DNA of 64,000 bases from JAFAGX01 sp035624215 (GCA_035624215.1 DASPRY010000175.1:1-64000); one strand, 5' to 3'; positions 16,280 to 26,712 are shown, numbered from the stretch's first letter. The notes: generated from the letters alone by a model not told the origin. Program-made: numbers and translations.

Positions 16280-19002
16280 GCATTCTGATTACTTCGGCCT
16301 GCGCTAAGCAGGTTCACATATAAGCGGATCGCACCCGGCACTCCGGCAGGCAACTGACGAAAAAATGCATAACCTGCGTAGATGTAAATTCCTTTGCCAT
16401 AGTGCGCCAGCAGCAATCCACCTTTCTGTTCGGGTTCACCGGGATCATGGCTGGCCAGCAGGGGTTGAAAGTGTTCGTCCCACTTGTCCATGAAATACAG
16501 CCCGCGTTCCTGCACCCAGCCATCAAAGTCCCGCGGTGTGATCTGATTGGGATAGTGGAACACCGGGTCAGCCGGTGCAAGAATTTCGACCGGCGCTTCT
16601 TCCACCGACACGCGGGCACGGCTGAGTTGAGCATGATAGGGGGTGAGGTCGTCTTTGTTGAAATCCGAGACACCGGTGTTGTACTGCATGAGCAGCGTGC
16701 CCCCGCTGGAAACGTAATCGAGCAGCTTCCGATGATTCTCGGCGATTTCCTTCTGAGTATCATTGGCCCGGATACCGAGAACGACTGCCTCATACAGGCC
16801 TAGATTTTCATCGGCAAGCTTATCCGCAGGAACCATTCTCACATCCATCCCGATCTGTCTCAGTACCGTCGGAATATCATCGCCAGCCCCCATGATGTAG
16901 GCAACTTTAAGATCTTTCGGCACATTCACGTCCACCACACTCACGTGCTGCACCGCCGGTTGATAGTAATAAAAAGTGTCGAGGTCCTCGCGGGTCACCA
17001 CGCTGTATCCTTCGCTGTAGTTCTTACCCGCCGATTCGAAGACCGCGCGAATCTCGGTCGTCCCCTCCTTCATGCCGTCATGGGAGACAGTGAATTCAGA
17101 CTCACGCTTTTCGCCACGGGCATTGAAGCTCAGCGGCAAACTTGCGGGTTGTGCGTACCATCCGGCAGGAACCTCCAGATGAAGCGTCCCCTCCGCGGGT
17201 TTCGAAAGGTTCGTGGAAACTACCACTTTGACTGTGCAAGCGCTATCCCCGCGAGTCGGAATCACCTGCAAGCTCGGCTCCAGTATCATGGAAAATGCCG
17301 GTGCCACGGCAAGAGGCCTCTCCAGCTCCGCACTATGTGGGCCTCTATATTTGACCACCGCCACGGCGCTTGCGGCGCCCTGCTCACCATCCAGTTTGTA
17401 AGTCGCCAATGCATGCACCGGGGGCGGCGGAAAGGGAAGCGTCAAATACCGTGGCTCATCGACCGTGTTGATGGCATCCCGCTCAGGATCGTTGCGGTGC
17501 CAATAGGGCCGGGTAGGTCCTGCATCCTGAGGGACAGAAACGCGGAACGTCACAGTCACCGGATCGCTTTTCTTTACTTCCTTGTACTTCCAGCCAGGCG
17601 GAACATCCAAGTCAACTTTCATTACACGAAGTTTCGCGGAACTGGAAAAATGTGCCGAAACCTCAAAGTCCTGCCCAGGGACGGCCATAAACGCATTTTC
17701 CGGATCGCCGCCGACGGGCGCATCCACGGTCACCGCGAATTCTATGCCGAGTGCAAGGTTAGCGGCTTTCTCGAATTGTTGTTCTTTGGTTTTTAGTTCA
17801 GTGCCCAGCTCCTGCTTGGCAGCTTCTGAAAGTGAAGAACTCTCGATCTGTGCAATCGTCTTTCGAGTAGTTTCCAGGCCGCGGAGTAATGGCACCGCTG
17901 CGCTTGCTGGATTCTGTTCCGCCGCAGTTGTGGCTTCGTCAACCCTGCGCTGAATTTCGATCAGATCAGAGCGCAGAAATGTGACCTTACCTCCCTCATC
18001 CCCAATACGCGACAGCAGCCCGGGCAAGGTGGTGTCAATTCCATCGAAAAGATCGTTCTCATGACCTTTATCGTCTGTGGTTGAAGGCAAGACCGAATCC
18101 ACGAGTTTGTAAAATGCAAAACGATCGCCGGGATCGAGCGTCCAGCCACCTGCCCCCTGAGAAAGCTGGTGTTTCAAACCGTCCATCGCAAACTGCGCAT
18201 AAGATTCCCCCAACAACGGACTGAATTGGCCCGTGTTGTAGCGCACGGTATAGTCCGACTCGGGACAGGTCTTCGCTCCCCATGCGCAGACGTTCCCAAC
18301 GTAGAGTTTCTTCGCTTGCCAGGGCTGCAGACCCTCCTTAATCTGCTCGGGAAAACGACCAGGATCAGCCGCGGCGCGAAAGGCCTCGCGTGTCAGAATA
18401 CTTGAGGCTTGATGGTGCCCATGTCCGTCGCGGTCGGTTCCCGAAAAGCGCGCTACCAGCACATCCGGGCGGAAGGTGTGGATGACGCGCACCATATCGC
18501 CCAGCGCGACCTCGTGCCCCTGCCACTTCTGAAATGTTTCGTCGGGTGTCTTGGAGTAGCCGAAGTCGGCCACGTGCGTGAATCGCTGCTCAACTCCGTA
18601 GTACCGGTCCGAGGCGGTCAGCTCGAGCGTCCGTAAAACACCGAGCACATCGAAGAGATTGCTGCCAATCTTGTTTTGCCCGCCTTCGCCGCGATTCAAC
18701 GTCAGGAGCAGCACTTCGGTGCCTTTGCCGCGCGATTCCAGCGTAAGCAGACCGCCGTCTTCATCATCAGGATGCGCCACGGTCTGCATCAGGCGAGCTG
18801 TAGTATGCAAACGGAGAAGCATCTCTTTCAGCCCGGCGGTGCCGGTGTCCTGGGGAAGAGGCTCGACCGGGCTGGCCCTACCTGGCATAGTCGGTGCCAG
18901 GAAGAACATAGCCAGCACGCCGGTAAGCCACAGAGCGCGCACGAGTGTGCGTCGAAAAGGATACACGTCTAAACGATGGGCGTTCTCGCGAATGGGGAAC
19001 AA
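16261..19002 (-). CDS. PIG-L/LmbE-family deacetylase with long C-terminal region
   Basis: This 913-residue exported protein appears to start at a TTG preceded by TAGGAAA. A signal segment lies at about residues 18-43. The N-terminal catalytic domain (about 55-330) has the zinc motif AHPDDED (76-82) and a His-rich GRDGHGHHQ-type segment (in FSGTDRDGHGHHQAS). Family members remove N-acetyl groups from GlcNAc-type sugars. The remaining roughly 550 residues include Ig-like/NEW3-like beta domains and a C-terminal ThuA/glutamine-amidotransferase-like fold (region with VAYIMGAGDDIPTVL and LLMQYNTGV). It heads the minus-strand run with an APC and an MFS transporter. Confidence 0.82.
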   Translation of the reverse strand: MFPIRENAHRLDVYPFRRTLVRALWLTGVLAMFFLAPTMPGRASPVEPLPQDTGTAGLKEMLLRLHTTARLMQTVAHPDDEDGGLLTLESRGKGTEVLLLTLNRGEGGQNKIGSNLFDVLGVLRTLELTASDRYYGVEQRFTHVADFGYSKTPDETFQKWQGHEVALGDMVRVIHTFRPDVLVARFSGTDRDGHGHHQASSILTREAFRAAADPGRFPEQIKEGLQPWQAKKLYVGNVCAWGAKTCPESDYTVRYNTGQFSPLLGESYAQFAMDGLKHQLSQGAGGWTLDPGDRFAFYKLVDSVLPSTTDDKGHENDLFDGIDTTLPGLLSRIGDEGGKVTFLRSDLIEIQRRVDEATTAAEQNPASAAVPLLRGLETTRKTIAQIESSSLSEAAKQELGTELKTKEQQFEKAANLALGIEFAVTVDAPVGGDPENAFMAVPGQDFEVSAHFSSSAKLRVMKVDLDVPPGWKYKEVKKSDPVTVTFRVSVPQDAGPTRPYWHRNDPERDAINTVDEPRYLTLPFPPPPVHALATYKLDGEQGAASAVAVVKYRGPHSAELERPLAVAPAFSMILEPSLQVIPTRGDSACTVKVVVSTNLSKPAEGTLHLEVPAGWYAQPASLPLSFNARGEKRESEFTVSHDGMKEGTTEIRAVFESAGKNYSEGYSVVTREDLDTFYYYQPAVQHVSVVDVNVPKDLKVAYIMGAGDDIPTVLRQIGMDVRMVPADKLADENLGLYEAVVLGIRANDTQKEIAENHRKLLDYVSSGGTLLMQYNTGVSDFNKDDLTPYHAQLSRARVSVEEAPVEILAPADPVFHYPNQITPRDFDGWVQERGLYFMDKWDEHFQPLLASHDPGEPEQKGGLLLAHYGKGIYIYAGYAFFRQLPAGVPGAIRLYVNLLSAGRSNQNAVASGQ

Positions 19003-19109
19003 ATTATTTCCTAATCATTTTCTTCAGGAATGACTAACCCCGCTCTCCTAAGGATAGCTGGAATCTTCGCAAAATGCTGGAAGTGTGGCGCCGGAAAATT
19101 GTAAAGGGG

Positions 19110-21512
19110 TTACTGGCCCGGCGGGTTGTTCACGGCTTGCTGGCATCCGTGCGCTGAGGTAAGAACCTGGTCAAATTCCGCACTGCTGCGCAATTTCGCA
19201 AGTAACGGATCGGCTAATAATGCCGAATATGCACAGTAGTTTTGCTGGACGGCTGCGTTAATCATATGCAGCGCGATGTCTTTCTTCCCGCAGAATGCCA
19301 TCGCTGTACCCCAGTAATACCAGGGCTCCGGATCCGGTTCGGCGAGGATGGCAGTCTCTGCCTGTTGTGCCAGCCGGTCCTGATCGGAAGCGGGTCGCAA
19401 CCCGAGGCAACTATCCAGCAGCTCATGGTGGTAACGCGGAGCGCCGGATACGGTCTTCAACTCGGTTTTGGCCTCCGCGATCTTTCCCTCTCGCAACAGA
19501 ATCTGAAAAGTCGCGTACGCGGCCCATTCAGAGCCTGCGTCGAGGCGAACAAAATCCATGGCACGTTGCGTTTTGCCCAACTCCATGTAAGCCCAGGCGC
19601 AGGAACGGAATTGGAAATTACCTGGATCCAGGGCTAAAGCCGTATCGCACTCGCGCCCAGCTTCCTCCTGCATTCCCGCATAGCGCAAAACATAGGCCAT
19701 GATGAAATGAGCTTGTGCGCTCTCTGGGCGATTCTTCAGCAGAGTCTGCGCGCCCCGGTATGCCTTGCTCAGGTCGGCGCGATTGACCTGGTTCACAACA
19801 AGCTGGCCCGCTGCGATCAAACGGTTGGGATCAAGTGTCACAGCGTGCTGGGATGCTTCATTGGACTTCTGGAAGGCATCCTCGCCACCATCCGAGTAAG
19901 CCGAATCAAAGTAGTATCGTTGTCCCAATTCTTCCCAAGCAGGCGCGTAGGTCGGATCCAGCCTGACCACTTCCCGCAACACGGCGATCGCGTCCTTATT
20001 CGGCCCGGGATCGTGCGGCAAAGCCAGGCTGTGCAGGTAGAGGTCGTAGGCCTCCGCATTCTTCGGTTTTGCGCCGATGTCGATCGAGCCGCCTGCCACT
20101 CCGAGTGCAGGGAGTAATCCCTGCCGAAGATGCCCAGTCAATTGGTTCTGCAAGGCAATCGCATCCTGGCTCTCAGTGCTAAAACTGCTTTGCCAAACCA
20201 GGCGGTCGTTGGCGGTATCCACCGCTTCCAGTGTGACCAACAGATAATCGCCCTGCTTGATGAAGTGCCCGGAGACGACATTGGCGACGTGCAGTTCGCC
20301 GCCGACCTTCTGCGGGTCCAGGTCAGCGTTCACATACTTTCTCGTAATCGAAGAAGGCCGCACATCCAGGGCACGACTGGAAATCAGGACGTTGGCAATC
20401 TCGTCCGCCAGAGCAAAGCGAAGATAATCCACGCTGAAGTCGCCATTCATGTTCTGCAGTGGGAGTACCGCGATCGTGTTCTTGGCACCCAGGGCTCGCG
20501 CTTCGCGATGTTTAAACCACCATGCACCCAGGGCTGCCAAAACCGTAATCAACAGCGCGCTCACGCCCAGCATCGTGTACTTGGGCCAAGCGCTGGTCCC
20601 GGCAAAAGTATTGGTGACTACCTTCAGCCGCGTTTCACGCGACATCGCCTTGACCTGCGCCGATTCAGTTTCGTTTTTCAATCGCTCCAGGTCCGCTTTC
20701 ATTTGCGCCGCGTTCTGATAACGCTGGTCCCGATCTTTCTCCATCGCCTTGCCGATCACGCCTTCGAGCGAAGCCGGCAAAGCAGCATTCAGTGTTCGTG
20801 GTGAGGGGGGCTTCTTGTGCAGCATCGCGTCGAGCGTGCTAACCACGTTCGCGCCGCGGAAGGGCTTTTGCCCGGTCGCCATCTCGAACAACACCACACC
20901 GAACGAGAAAATGTCACTGCGCGGGTCGAGGTCTTCGCCGCGCGCTTGCTCGGGAGACATATAAACTGCGGTACCCGGAACTACGCCTACGGCGGTCAGG
21001 GACTCTTCGTAGTGGGCGTCGTCTCCTTCGCCCAGCTCGCCTCGGGAAATCTTAGCCAGCCCAAAATCCAGAACTTTGATCTGCCCGCTGTGTGTAATGA
21101 AAACGTTTGCCGGCTTGATGTCGCGATGAATAATGCCTTTGGCGTGCAACGCCTGCAGCGCTTCCGCCACCTGAAATGCGATCTTTAAGAGCAGCTCCAT
21201 TTCCAGCGGTTTGCCCTGAAGCCGCTCTTTCAGGCTCTCGCCCTCGAGCTTCTCCATCACGATGAAGGGATGGCCGTTGTTGTCTTCGATATCGTGAATG
21301 GTGCAGATATTGGGATGGTTTAGCCGCGAGGCAGCGCGCGCCTCGCGCTCAAACCGATCGAGCGACTTCTTGTCACCCACCACATTGTCCGGGACAAATT
21401 TGAGGGCGACATGACGGCCCAGCCGAAGATCTTCGGCTTCATAGATCACTCCCATACCGCCGCCGCCGATCTTACCGAGAATGCGATAGTGGGAGACCGT
21501 CTGCCCGACCAT
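19110..21512 (-). CDS. Ser/Thr protein kinase with TolB-like and TPR region
   Basis: This 800-residue transmembrane kinase has its N-terminal Hanks-type domain at about residues 8-275. It carries the Gly loop IGGGGMGV, Lys38 in VALKFV, HRDIKPANVF (D131), DFGLAK (149-154) and SPEQARGE. A membrane helix (about 312-333) follows. The C-terminal part begins with a FlgO/TolB-like domain (IAVLPLQNMNGDFS...) and continues with TPR-like helices. This build is common in Acidobacteriota. The outer part may sense or bind protein partners; targets are unknown. A promoter is visible just upstream, with a very short leader and no ribosome site. Confidence 0.92.
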   Translation of the reverse strand: MVGQTVSHYRILGKIGGGGMGVIYEAEDLRLGRHVALKFVPDNVVGDKKSLDRFEREARAASRLNHPNICTIHDIEDNNGHPFIVMEKLEGESLKERLQGKPLEMELLLKIAFQVAEALQALHAKGIIHRDIKPANVFITHSGQIKVLDFGLAKISRGELGEGDDAHYEESLTAVGVVPGTAVYMSPEQARGEDLDPRSDIFSFGVVLFEMATGQKPFRGANVVSTLDAMLHKKPPSPRTLNAALPASLEGVIGKAMEKDRDQRYQNAAQMKADLERLKNETESAQVKAMSRETRLKVVTNTFAGTSAWPKYTMLGVSALLITVLAALGAWWFKHREARALGAKNTIAVLPLQNMNGDFSVDYLRFALADEIANVLISSRALDVRPSSITRKYVNADLDPQKVGGELHVANVVSGHFIKQGDYLLVTLEAVDTANDRLVWQSSFSTESQDAIALQNQLTGHLRQGLLPALGVAGGSIDIGAKPKNAEAYDLYLHSLALPHDPGPNKDAIAVLREVVRLDPTYAPAWEELGQRYYFDSAYSDGGEDAFQKSNEASQHAVTLDPNRLIAAGQLVVNQVNRADLSKAYRGAQTLLKNRPESAQAHFIMAYVLRYAGMQEEAGRECDTALALDPGNFQFRSCAWAYMELGKTQRAMDFVRLDAGSEWAAYATFQILLREGKIAEAKTELKTVSGAPRYHHELLDSCLGLRPASDQDRLAQQAETAILAEPDPEPWYYWGTAMAFCGKKDIALHMINAAVQQNYCAYSALLADPLLAKLRSSAEFDQVLTSAHGCQQAVNNPPGQ

Positions 21513-21530
21513 GGGAGCGCACTCGGCGCT

Positions 21531-21559
21531 ATGTTAGGCCGCAAGCCCCGTAAGGTCAA
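21531..21559 (-). promoter_or_regulatory. Sigma70-type promoter for the Ser/Thr kinase
   Basis: Read on the minus strand, TTGACC (21559-21554) and TAACAT (21536-21531) are separated by exactly 17 bases. The start point would be near 21524, only about 12 bases before the ATG of the kinase gene. The near-leaderless arrangement agrees with the lack of a ribosome site there. Confidence 0.45.
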
Positions 21560-21770
21560 ATGGCATGATGGGTTAGCTACCTTCCCTGAGAAGAAACGTC
21601 CATGATTAAGGTGTTAACCCACTGGTAAATCAGCCCGCAAACCCGGGCCAAGCGGCTCGACGCAGGGGCCGCTCGGCGTCTGCACCTCAGCGCAATGAGG
21701 TTGCGAACGCTATACATATATTCGACAGTTAGTTACAGAGCGGTAACTTGGATTAAGGATAAGTCGCCGG

Positions 21771-22307
21771 TCATGAGTTTTGGTCGCGCCCTTGCGCGAG
21801 GTACCGCATTGCCTGCTCCGCACAGGAATCCAGGCTATTGTCCGTGTCGATGATGAGTTTAGGGAAGTCAATCGGCTCCCACGCTTCTCGAAGGCGATGA
21901 TACAGCTCAGGTGTGCGATTCGTAGCCAGGTGCTCCTGGGTAGCGACGGCTCTTTCCAGGCGCGCGAGAGCAGTTGACTCAGCACAGACGCATTCCAGGA
22001 TTGCCCACCGGCCTCCCAGTTGTGAGCAGAATTCAATCACTCGCTGACGTTGGTAGCGTTGTGAAAAGGTCCGCCCATCAAGGAACACATATAGCGAACC
22101 ATCCATGCCAAGTAGATACGCGGCGGCCTTCAGCATGACCTCCTGGCAAAAATCGTCTTGCTTGCGGGAATATTCGACATGTGCTGGCGAGAAAAGTGCG
22201 GCTCGAATGATGTCCTTATCGAGTACTGTGCCCGGCAGCCTCTGTGCCAGGAATCGCGCCAGCGTGCTTTTGCCTGTACCCGGAAGTCCCGCCATCATTA
22301 CGATCAT
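21771..22307 (-). CDS. P-loop kinase of the AAA_33 type
   Basis: This 178-residue cytosolic protein begins with a P-loop, MAGLPGTGKSTLARFLA, then a lid/substrate region with LDKDIIRAALF and a middle strand YVFLDGRTFS. This matches small ATP-dependent kinases of the AAA_33/gluconate-kinase/Zeta-like fold. The substrate is unknown. The Asp in LDKD and the Arg-rich segment QRYQRQRV could be catalytic. It sits alone between the APC permease and the Ser/Thr kinase, all on the minus strand. Confidence 0.75.
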   Translation of the reverse strand: MIVMMAGLPGTGKSTLARFLAQRLPGTVLDKDIIRAALFSPAHVEYSRKQDDFCQEVMLKAAAYLLGMDGSLYVFLDGRTFSQRYQRQRVIEFCSQLGGRWAILECVCAESTALARLERAVATQEHLATNRTPELYHRLREAWEPIDFPKLIIDTDNSLDSCAEQAMRYLAQGRDQNS

Positions 22308-22372
22308 CGAGGCTTGACCGCACCGTCAATTCAACTGCCTCAGCTGCATCCGGATCCTGATTTCGCTTCAGC

Positions 22373-24616
22373 TCAATTGGGCCGATGGCCGTCGCCATGC
22401 ATCTCATCCAGCAACTTTGCCAACAGCTCCGCCCGCTGTTCGCCGTTTAACTCCCGGCGCAGCTCTTCCAGGGCGAGTGCGACAACATGATAGTGATGGG
22501 CTCCGGCGTATTTGGGGTCTGACGTGATATCCAGCCACACCTGATGCATAAGATCTAAATCCTGCGGGCGCAGGCGCGGCGTATGCGGGCCCAGCAGATA
22601 CTCCTGCACGCTGCCGCTGGGGGAATGAATTTCAAGGGTCAAGTGTGGCCGGGGTTCCGGTAAACGCTCCCAGGCATCCCCGGTGAGCTTTGCCTGCTCA
22701 TCGGTGGTGAGCTTGTTGGAACGGCCACATACGATACGACTGGAATCCAGGCGCTGTGCGGTTACCACAATCGATTCGAACACATCGCTTGCGGGCACCA
22801 CCAGTAATGAGACCGGCTTGCCTTCTTTCTCAGCCACCGCTACTGCTGCCGTAAACAGCTCCTGTTCATAGTGATCAAACACCTGTGAGGCATCCATGAC
22901 GGCGCTGCCGGTAAATGAATGTTCGCGATGGTAGAGGCGGGAGGTCATCACGACGACATCTTGCCGAAGTGTATTAGTGTCGCGCAGAACATCGCGCAGA
23001 TAATAGAGATTCCGGGGATCACGAACGGCTACCAGGATATTGCCCGGGCGCACTCCCAACGCTCCACTGCCCAACTCCTGGTTTCCATAGATACGAAACT
23101 GATCGAGGTTCTCCGGTTTGCCATGACGCTTCCTGGCTACTCGATGTTCAGAGTAGGTAAAGACTGCAAAGAAAACCAAGCTGAAGGTCACTCCCGCAAT
23201 GGTCGCTTCAGACTTGGTGAATAGATTGACGATGGCCGTCATCAGCAGCACGGCGGAAATCACGAGTAGACCAATGGGAACCTCGTGACCGCCAACGTGG
23301 AAGTTTCCGGGAACTTTCCATTCTCTATTCTGCGGCTCTGTGTAGCGCAGCACCAACACCGCCAGCGACTTCAGGGCGAAACTCCAGATAACGCCGAAGG
23401 CATACAATCCGGCGAGAACATACACGTTTCCTTTGCTGAGAATAATAGTCAGCAGCTGCATGCCTGCGATCAGGTTGATGATGCGGTGGCTGGTGCCATA
23501 TCTTCTGTGGGGTCTCTGAAACCATTCCGTGAGCACACCATCCTCCGCTACGCGATTCAAAACCCCGTTCGCACCGACAATAGCCGTGTTCTGCGCTCCT
23601 GCCAGGATGAGCACCCCGACCAGCACGACAAATCCGTGGAAGATCAGTTTCAGGCTGGTGGGGCCAACCAAATACATCGTGATCCCACCGATCAAGTTGG
23701 CAAAGTAATTCGGCCGCACATTATGAGGAATGATCATCACCGCAAAGAAAGACACCAGTGACGTGAACAGCAGGCTGTAAATGAAAATCACCAGCCCGGT
23801 CTTCTCCAGGTTCTTGAGCTTGGGATGCTCGATCTCACGATTGACCTGGGCCAGGGTTTCTTCGCCGCTCATCGCCAGCACCGAGTGGCCGAACCCGACG
23901 AACATGATGATCCAGGTGAGGTGAGCGAGCGGGGTTCCATACAACCAGCCGAGGGATTCCCTGTTCAATCTCATCACTCCGGGATGGAACGGATTCGGCG
24001 GTATCTCGATGGGAACGCGAAAAACCGTGATCGTGCACCAGGCAATCAGAATGACGACCATCACCGTGGTAATTGCCATGATCTGCAGGGCCTTTTCGCT
24101 CGACTCGTGAATTCCCTGGATGTTCTTCCACCAGAAGTACAGGACGATTACGACCGCAAACACTGCCGCAAAATGATCTTCTGAAAAGGTCAAGGGATGG
24201 TGGATGTAGCGGGTGGTGTCCTGGATGAACCCAGCCAGGTATTGTCCCGCAGAAACTGCGCTGATCGGACCCGTGAGCACGTAATCAAACAGCAGTGCTG
24301 AAACTGAGAACTTGGCTAGCGTGCCTCCCATGGCCTCTTTGACCACACGGTAAACTCCGCCCCGGACGAACATGCTGCTGGACTCGATGTACAGCGCCCG
24401 TACCGCGTAGCTGAATAGCATGACCGCGAGAATGAACCAGGGAGCACTCCTGCCGATTACCTTTTCCGCATCGCCTCCCGCGTAATAGGCGGAGGACGCA
24501 AGGTCGGAAAGCACGATGGCCGCCGCTCGCCAGAAGGAGATGAACGTCAGCATCACCGTCGTAGCTACGAAGACCTTGGCTGCAGGACGGCGGAGGTTTT
24601 GAAGCGACGAAGACAT
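22373..24616 (-). CDS. APC permease with C-terminal universal-stress-like domain
   Basis: This 747-residue protein has an N-terminal membrane part with about 12 helices (residues 10-500), starting AAKVFVATTVMLTFISFWRA and including VRGGVYRVVKEAMGG, an APC-type core. A cytosolic C-terminal part (about 530-680) contains GNILVAVRDPRNLYYLRDVL and DSSRIVCGRSNKL. These fit a USP/UspA-like nucleotide-binding fold, as in KUP- or CCC-like bacterial amino acid permeases with regulatory tails. Substrate and signal are unknown. It is transcribed ahead of the AAA kinase, with a 65-base gap. Confidence 0.82.
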   Translation of the reverse strand: MSSSLQNLRRPAAKVFVATTVMLTFISFWRAAAIVLSDLASSAYYAGGDAEKVIGRSAPWFILAVMLFSYAVRALYIESSSMFVRGGVYRVVKEAMGGTLAKFSVSALLFDYVLTGPISAVSAGQYLAGFIQDTTRYIHHPLTFSEDHFAAVFAVVIVLYFWWKNIQGIHESSEKALQIMAITTVMVVILIAWCTITVFRVPIEIPPNPFHPGVMRLNRESLGWLYGTPLAHLTWIIMFVGFGHSVLAMSGEETLAQVNREIEHPKLKNLEKTGLVIFIYSLLFTSLVSFFAVMIIPHNVRPNYFANLIGGITMYLVGPTSLKLIFHGFVVLVGVLILAGAQNTAIVGANGVLNRVAEDGVLTEWFQRPHRRYGTSHRIINLIAGMQLLTIILSKGNVYVLAGLYAFGVIWSFALKSLAVLVLRYTEPQNREWKVPGNFHVGGHEVPIGLLVISAVLLMTAIVNLFTKSEATIAGVTFSLVFFAVFTYSEHRVARKRHGKPENLDQFRIYGNQELGSGALGVRPGNILVAVRDPRNLYYLRDVLRDTNTLRQDVVVMTSRLYHREHSFTGSAVMDASQVFDHYEQELFTAAVAVAEKEGKPVSLLVVPASDVFESIVVTAQRLDSSRIVCGRSNKLTTDEQAKLTGDAWERLPEPRPHLTLEIHSPSGSVQEYLLGPHTPRLRPQDLDLMHQVWLDITSDPKYAGAHHYHVVALALEELRRELNGEQRAELLAKLLDEMHGDGHRPN

Positions 24617-24757
24617 TTATCAGCTAGCGCGCCCCAATGCGCGCGCAAGTCTAAAAATTAACACAAGCCTCGCCGGAGCAGTGCGCCGAATCTTGGCATT
24701 CAGGCCGATGGCAGTTAATTTTCGGGAAGTTCGCGGCTCCCTCCAGCGGAAACCCTC

Positions 24758-25630
24758 CTACTGCAGGTGCCACATTAGCGCCAGTCCGATCACGATAATG
24801 CCCGCTACGATCCGGTAAACCACAAAAGCTTTCAAGCTGTTCGATTGCAGATAACGGATAAGCCAGGCAATGGCGGCATATCCGACGATCGCTGAGATGA
24901 TTACGCCGACGATAAATGGACGATGCATTTCCTGGGGAAGACCTTCCTTCCTGAGCTCATGGGCCTTAAGCAAGGCAGCGCCGGCGATAATTGGGGTCGA
25001 GAGCAGGAAGCTGAACCGCACAGCGGCCTCCCGCGTCATATCTCGGAATAAACCAGCTGTGATAGTGGCTCCGGAGCGCGATACGCCGGGAATCAGCGCG
25101 GTGGCTTGCGCGCACCCGACGATAATGGAATCCACCAGACTTATTCTGGTTAGCGGCTTTGTCATCCGGCTGACCTTTTCTCCCCACCACATGAGCAGGG
25201 CGACCACAATCAGTGCCCCTGCAATCAGGTAAATGTGCTCGCGAAAATAATCTTCCGCTGAATGTTCCAGCAATTTCCCCGCGATCGCGCCGGGCACGGT
25301 AGCGATAGCCATGAACCAAAGCAGGAGGCGTTCTTCGTGCTGTTCATCCGGTGTCAGGTTCCGGTCTGAGCCGGTTGACTCGGAGAATCGCACAACCTCT
25401 CCGCCAAATGCCGCGCGAATGATTTGGAACCACGTCCGCCGGAAATAAATCAGCAACGAGAGCAGAGTGCCGAAGTGCAGGGCCACATCGAAGGTCAGTT
25501 CGTGAGCCGGAGATAGCTCGTTCCAACCGAGCAGCCTGCGCACGATGATCAAATGTCCGGAACTTGAAACTGGAATGAATTCGGCCAAGCCTTGAATAAT
25601 CGCCAGAATTACCGCTTGATAGATGGGCAA
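24758..25630 (-). CDS. uppP: Undecaprenyl-diphosphate phosphatase
   Basis: UppP (BacA) dephosphorylates undecaprenyl pyrophosphate in the inner membrane and so recycles the lipid carrier for peptidoglycan; extra copies give bacitracin resistance. The 290-residue protein has about eight membrane helices. Both family motifs are intact: GLAEFIPVSSSGHLIIV near the N-terminus (about residues 14-30) and GVSRSGATITAGLFRDM. The length is normal. Confidence 0.95.
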   Translation of the reverse strand: MPIYQAVILAIIQGLAEFIPVSSSGHLIIVRRLLGWNELSPAHELTFDVALHFGTLLSLLIYFRRTWFQIIRAAFGGEVVRFSESTGSDRNLTPDEQHEERLLLWFMAIATVPGAIAGKLLEHSAEDYFREHIYLIAGALIVVALLMWWGEKVSRMTKPLTRISLVDSIIVGCAQATALIPGVSRSGATITAGLFRDMTREAAVRFSFLLSTPIIAGAALLKAHELRKEGLPQEMHRPFIVGVIISAIVGYAAIAWLIRYLQSNSLKAFVVYRIVAGIIVIGLALMWHLQ

Positions 25631-25748
25631 TCTCTAGTCCTTCCTTGAAGAGAGTAGTAAGAGTATCTCAGAAAGCGGGGAATCTGAGACAGGTATGAAT
25701 CTTGGCAGGCAATGTGGGAATCGAGCGCTTGCTAATTTGCCACGCGAT

Positions 25749-26693
25749 TCAGTCTTGCGCATTGCCGTACGTCGGCACGCCCTGCTGAATCAGGAACAGC
25801 AGCCGTTCTGCGCGAGCTCCCCAATCACTTTGCGGAAACTGCGTGGCAACTTTCTCGGCGGTCGCGATTGCTTTGCCTTTCGACTGTTCAGATTTCTTGG
25901 GCTGCTCTTCGGTCTTGTAAATTTCAATGAGGGCGGAAAAGCGCCAGGCGGCATCGTAGAGTGCCTCGGCCAATTTTGGAGATTGCGGATGGTCGTTGGC
26001 ATATTTCTCGTACATCTCGGCTTCCTTCTCGGGACACTTCGAGGAACCTTGCCAATCGCCGCACAGCTTATTTTCGATCAAATGAAATGCAGCCAAATCC
26101 GCCCATTTCGTTCCCGGAAACTTCTTGATTACCTCGCGCATGAAGTCTTCATTCATACCTTCGCGAAGATAAGCTTCCCTTTCATGAGCCGAGGGGCGCG
26201 ATGAGACATCGGCCTTCTCAATTTGCCAGCGGATGTCGGCAGCGCGATACAGGGCTTCGCCGGCTATAGGAGATTTCGGAAACAGATCGTACACGCGGTA
26301 ATAGAGGTGCAAGGCGTCCTGCGCTGCCCCGCGGCGACCTTGGCGCTGACTGGCCTGGTCCTCGGAATCAACCGCTTCTCCAAATAAGATTCGGTCACCG
26401 TTTGGAGTGGAAGCCTGCACCACTCCTTTCTCCAGAATCCATCCGGTGATGGTTCTTTCCTCGGTGACATTGGCTTCGACTTTCAGCCACTCGCGGCTGG
26501 TTTCCAGCACAATGACTTCTCGTCCGCGGTCGACTTCCCCCAGTTTGGCGGAAGAAGTATCGGGAGCGATATAGATGTTGGCAACGCGCATCATAGCGCC
26601 GCGCTGAACCTCCGCGAAGCAGAGCATATTCGCGACGAGCATGGCCGAGATTAGGACCGAAATTGTGGGTGCGACTTTGAAGGGTCGAAGCAT
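25749..26693 (-). CDS. Exported SH3-domain and TPR-like protein
   Basis: The start at 26693 gives MLRPFKVAPTISVLISAMLV, a good signal peptide; the longer frame upstream lies in the preceding gene's end and is rejected. The mature protein (about 290 residues) has a bacterial SH3 domain (about 35-95: MRVANIYIAPDTSSAKLGEV...) and then repeated helices of the tetratricopeptide / outer-membrane-lipoprotein type (ALHLYYRVYDLFPKSPIAGEA and similar). Such pairs often bind peptidoglycan or stabilise periplasmic complexes. It starts 19 bases after the stop of the threonine dehydratase gene, so it is probably co-transcribed with it. Confidence 0.7.
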   Translation of the reverse strand: MLRPFKVAPTISVLISAMLVANMLCFAEVQRGAMMRVANIYIAPDTSSAKLGEVDRGREVIVLETSREWLKVEANVTEERTITGWILEKGVVQASTPNGDRILFGEAVDSEDQASQRQGRRGAAQDALHLYYRVYDLFPKSPIAGEALYRAADIRWQIEKADVSSRPSAHEREAYLREGMNEDFMREVIKKFPGTKWADLAAFHLIENKLCGDWQGSSKCPEKEAEMYEKYANDHPQSPKLAEALYDAAWRFSALIEIYKTEEQPKKSEQSKGKAIATAEKVATQFPQSDWGARAERLLFLIQQGVPTYGNAQD

Positions 26694-26712
26694 GCGATCG
26701 CAAGCTGCTTCT

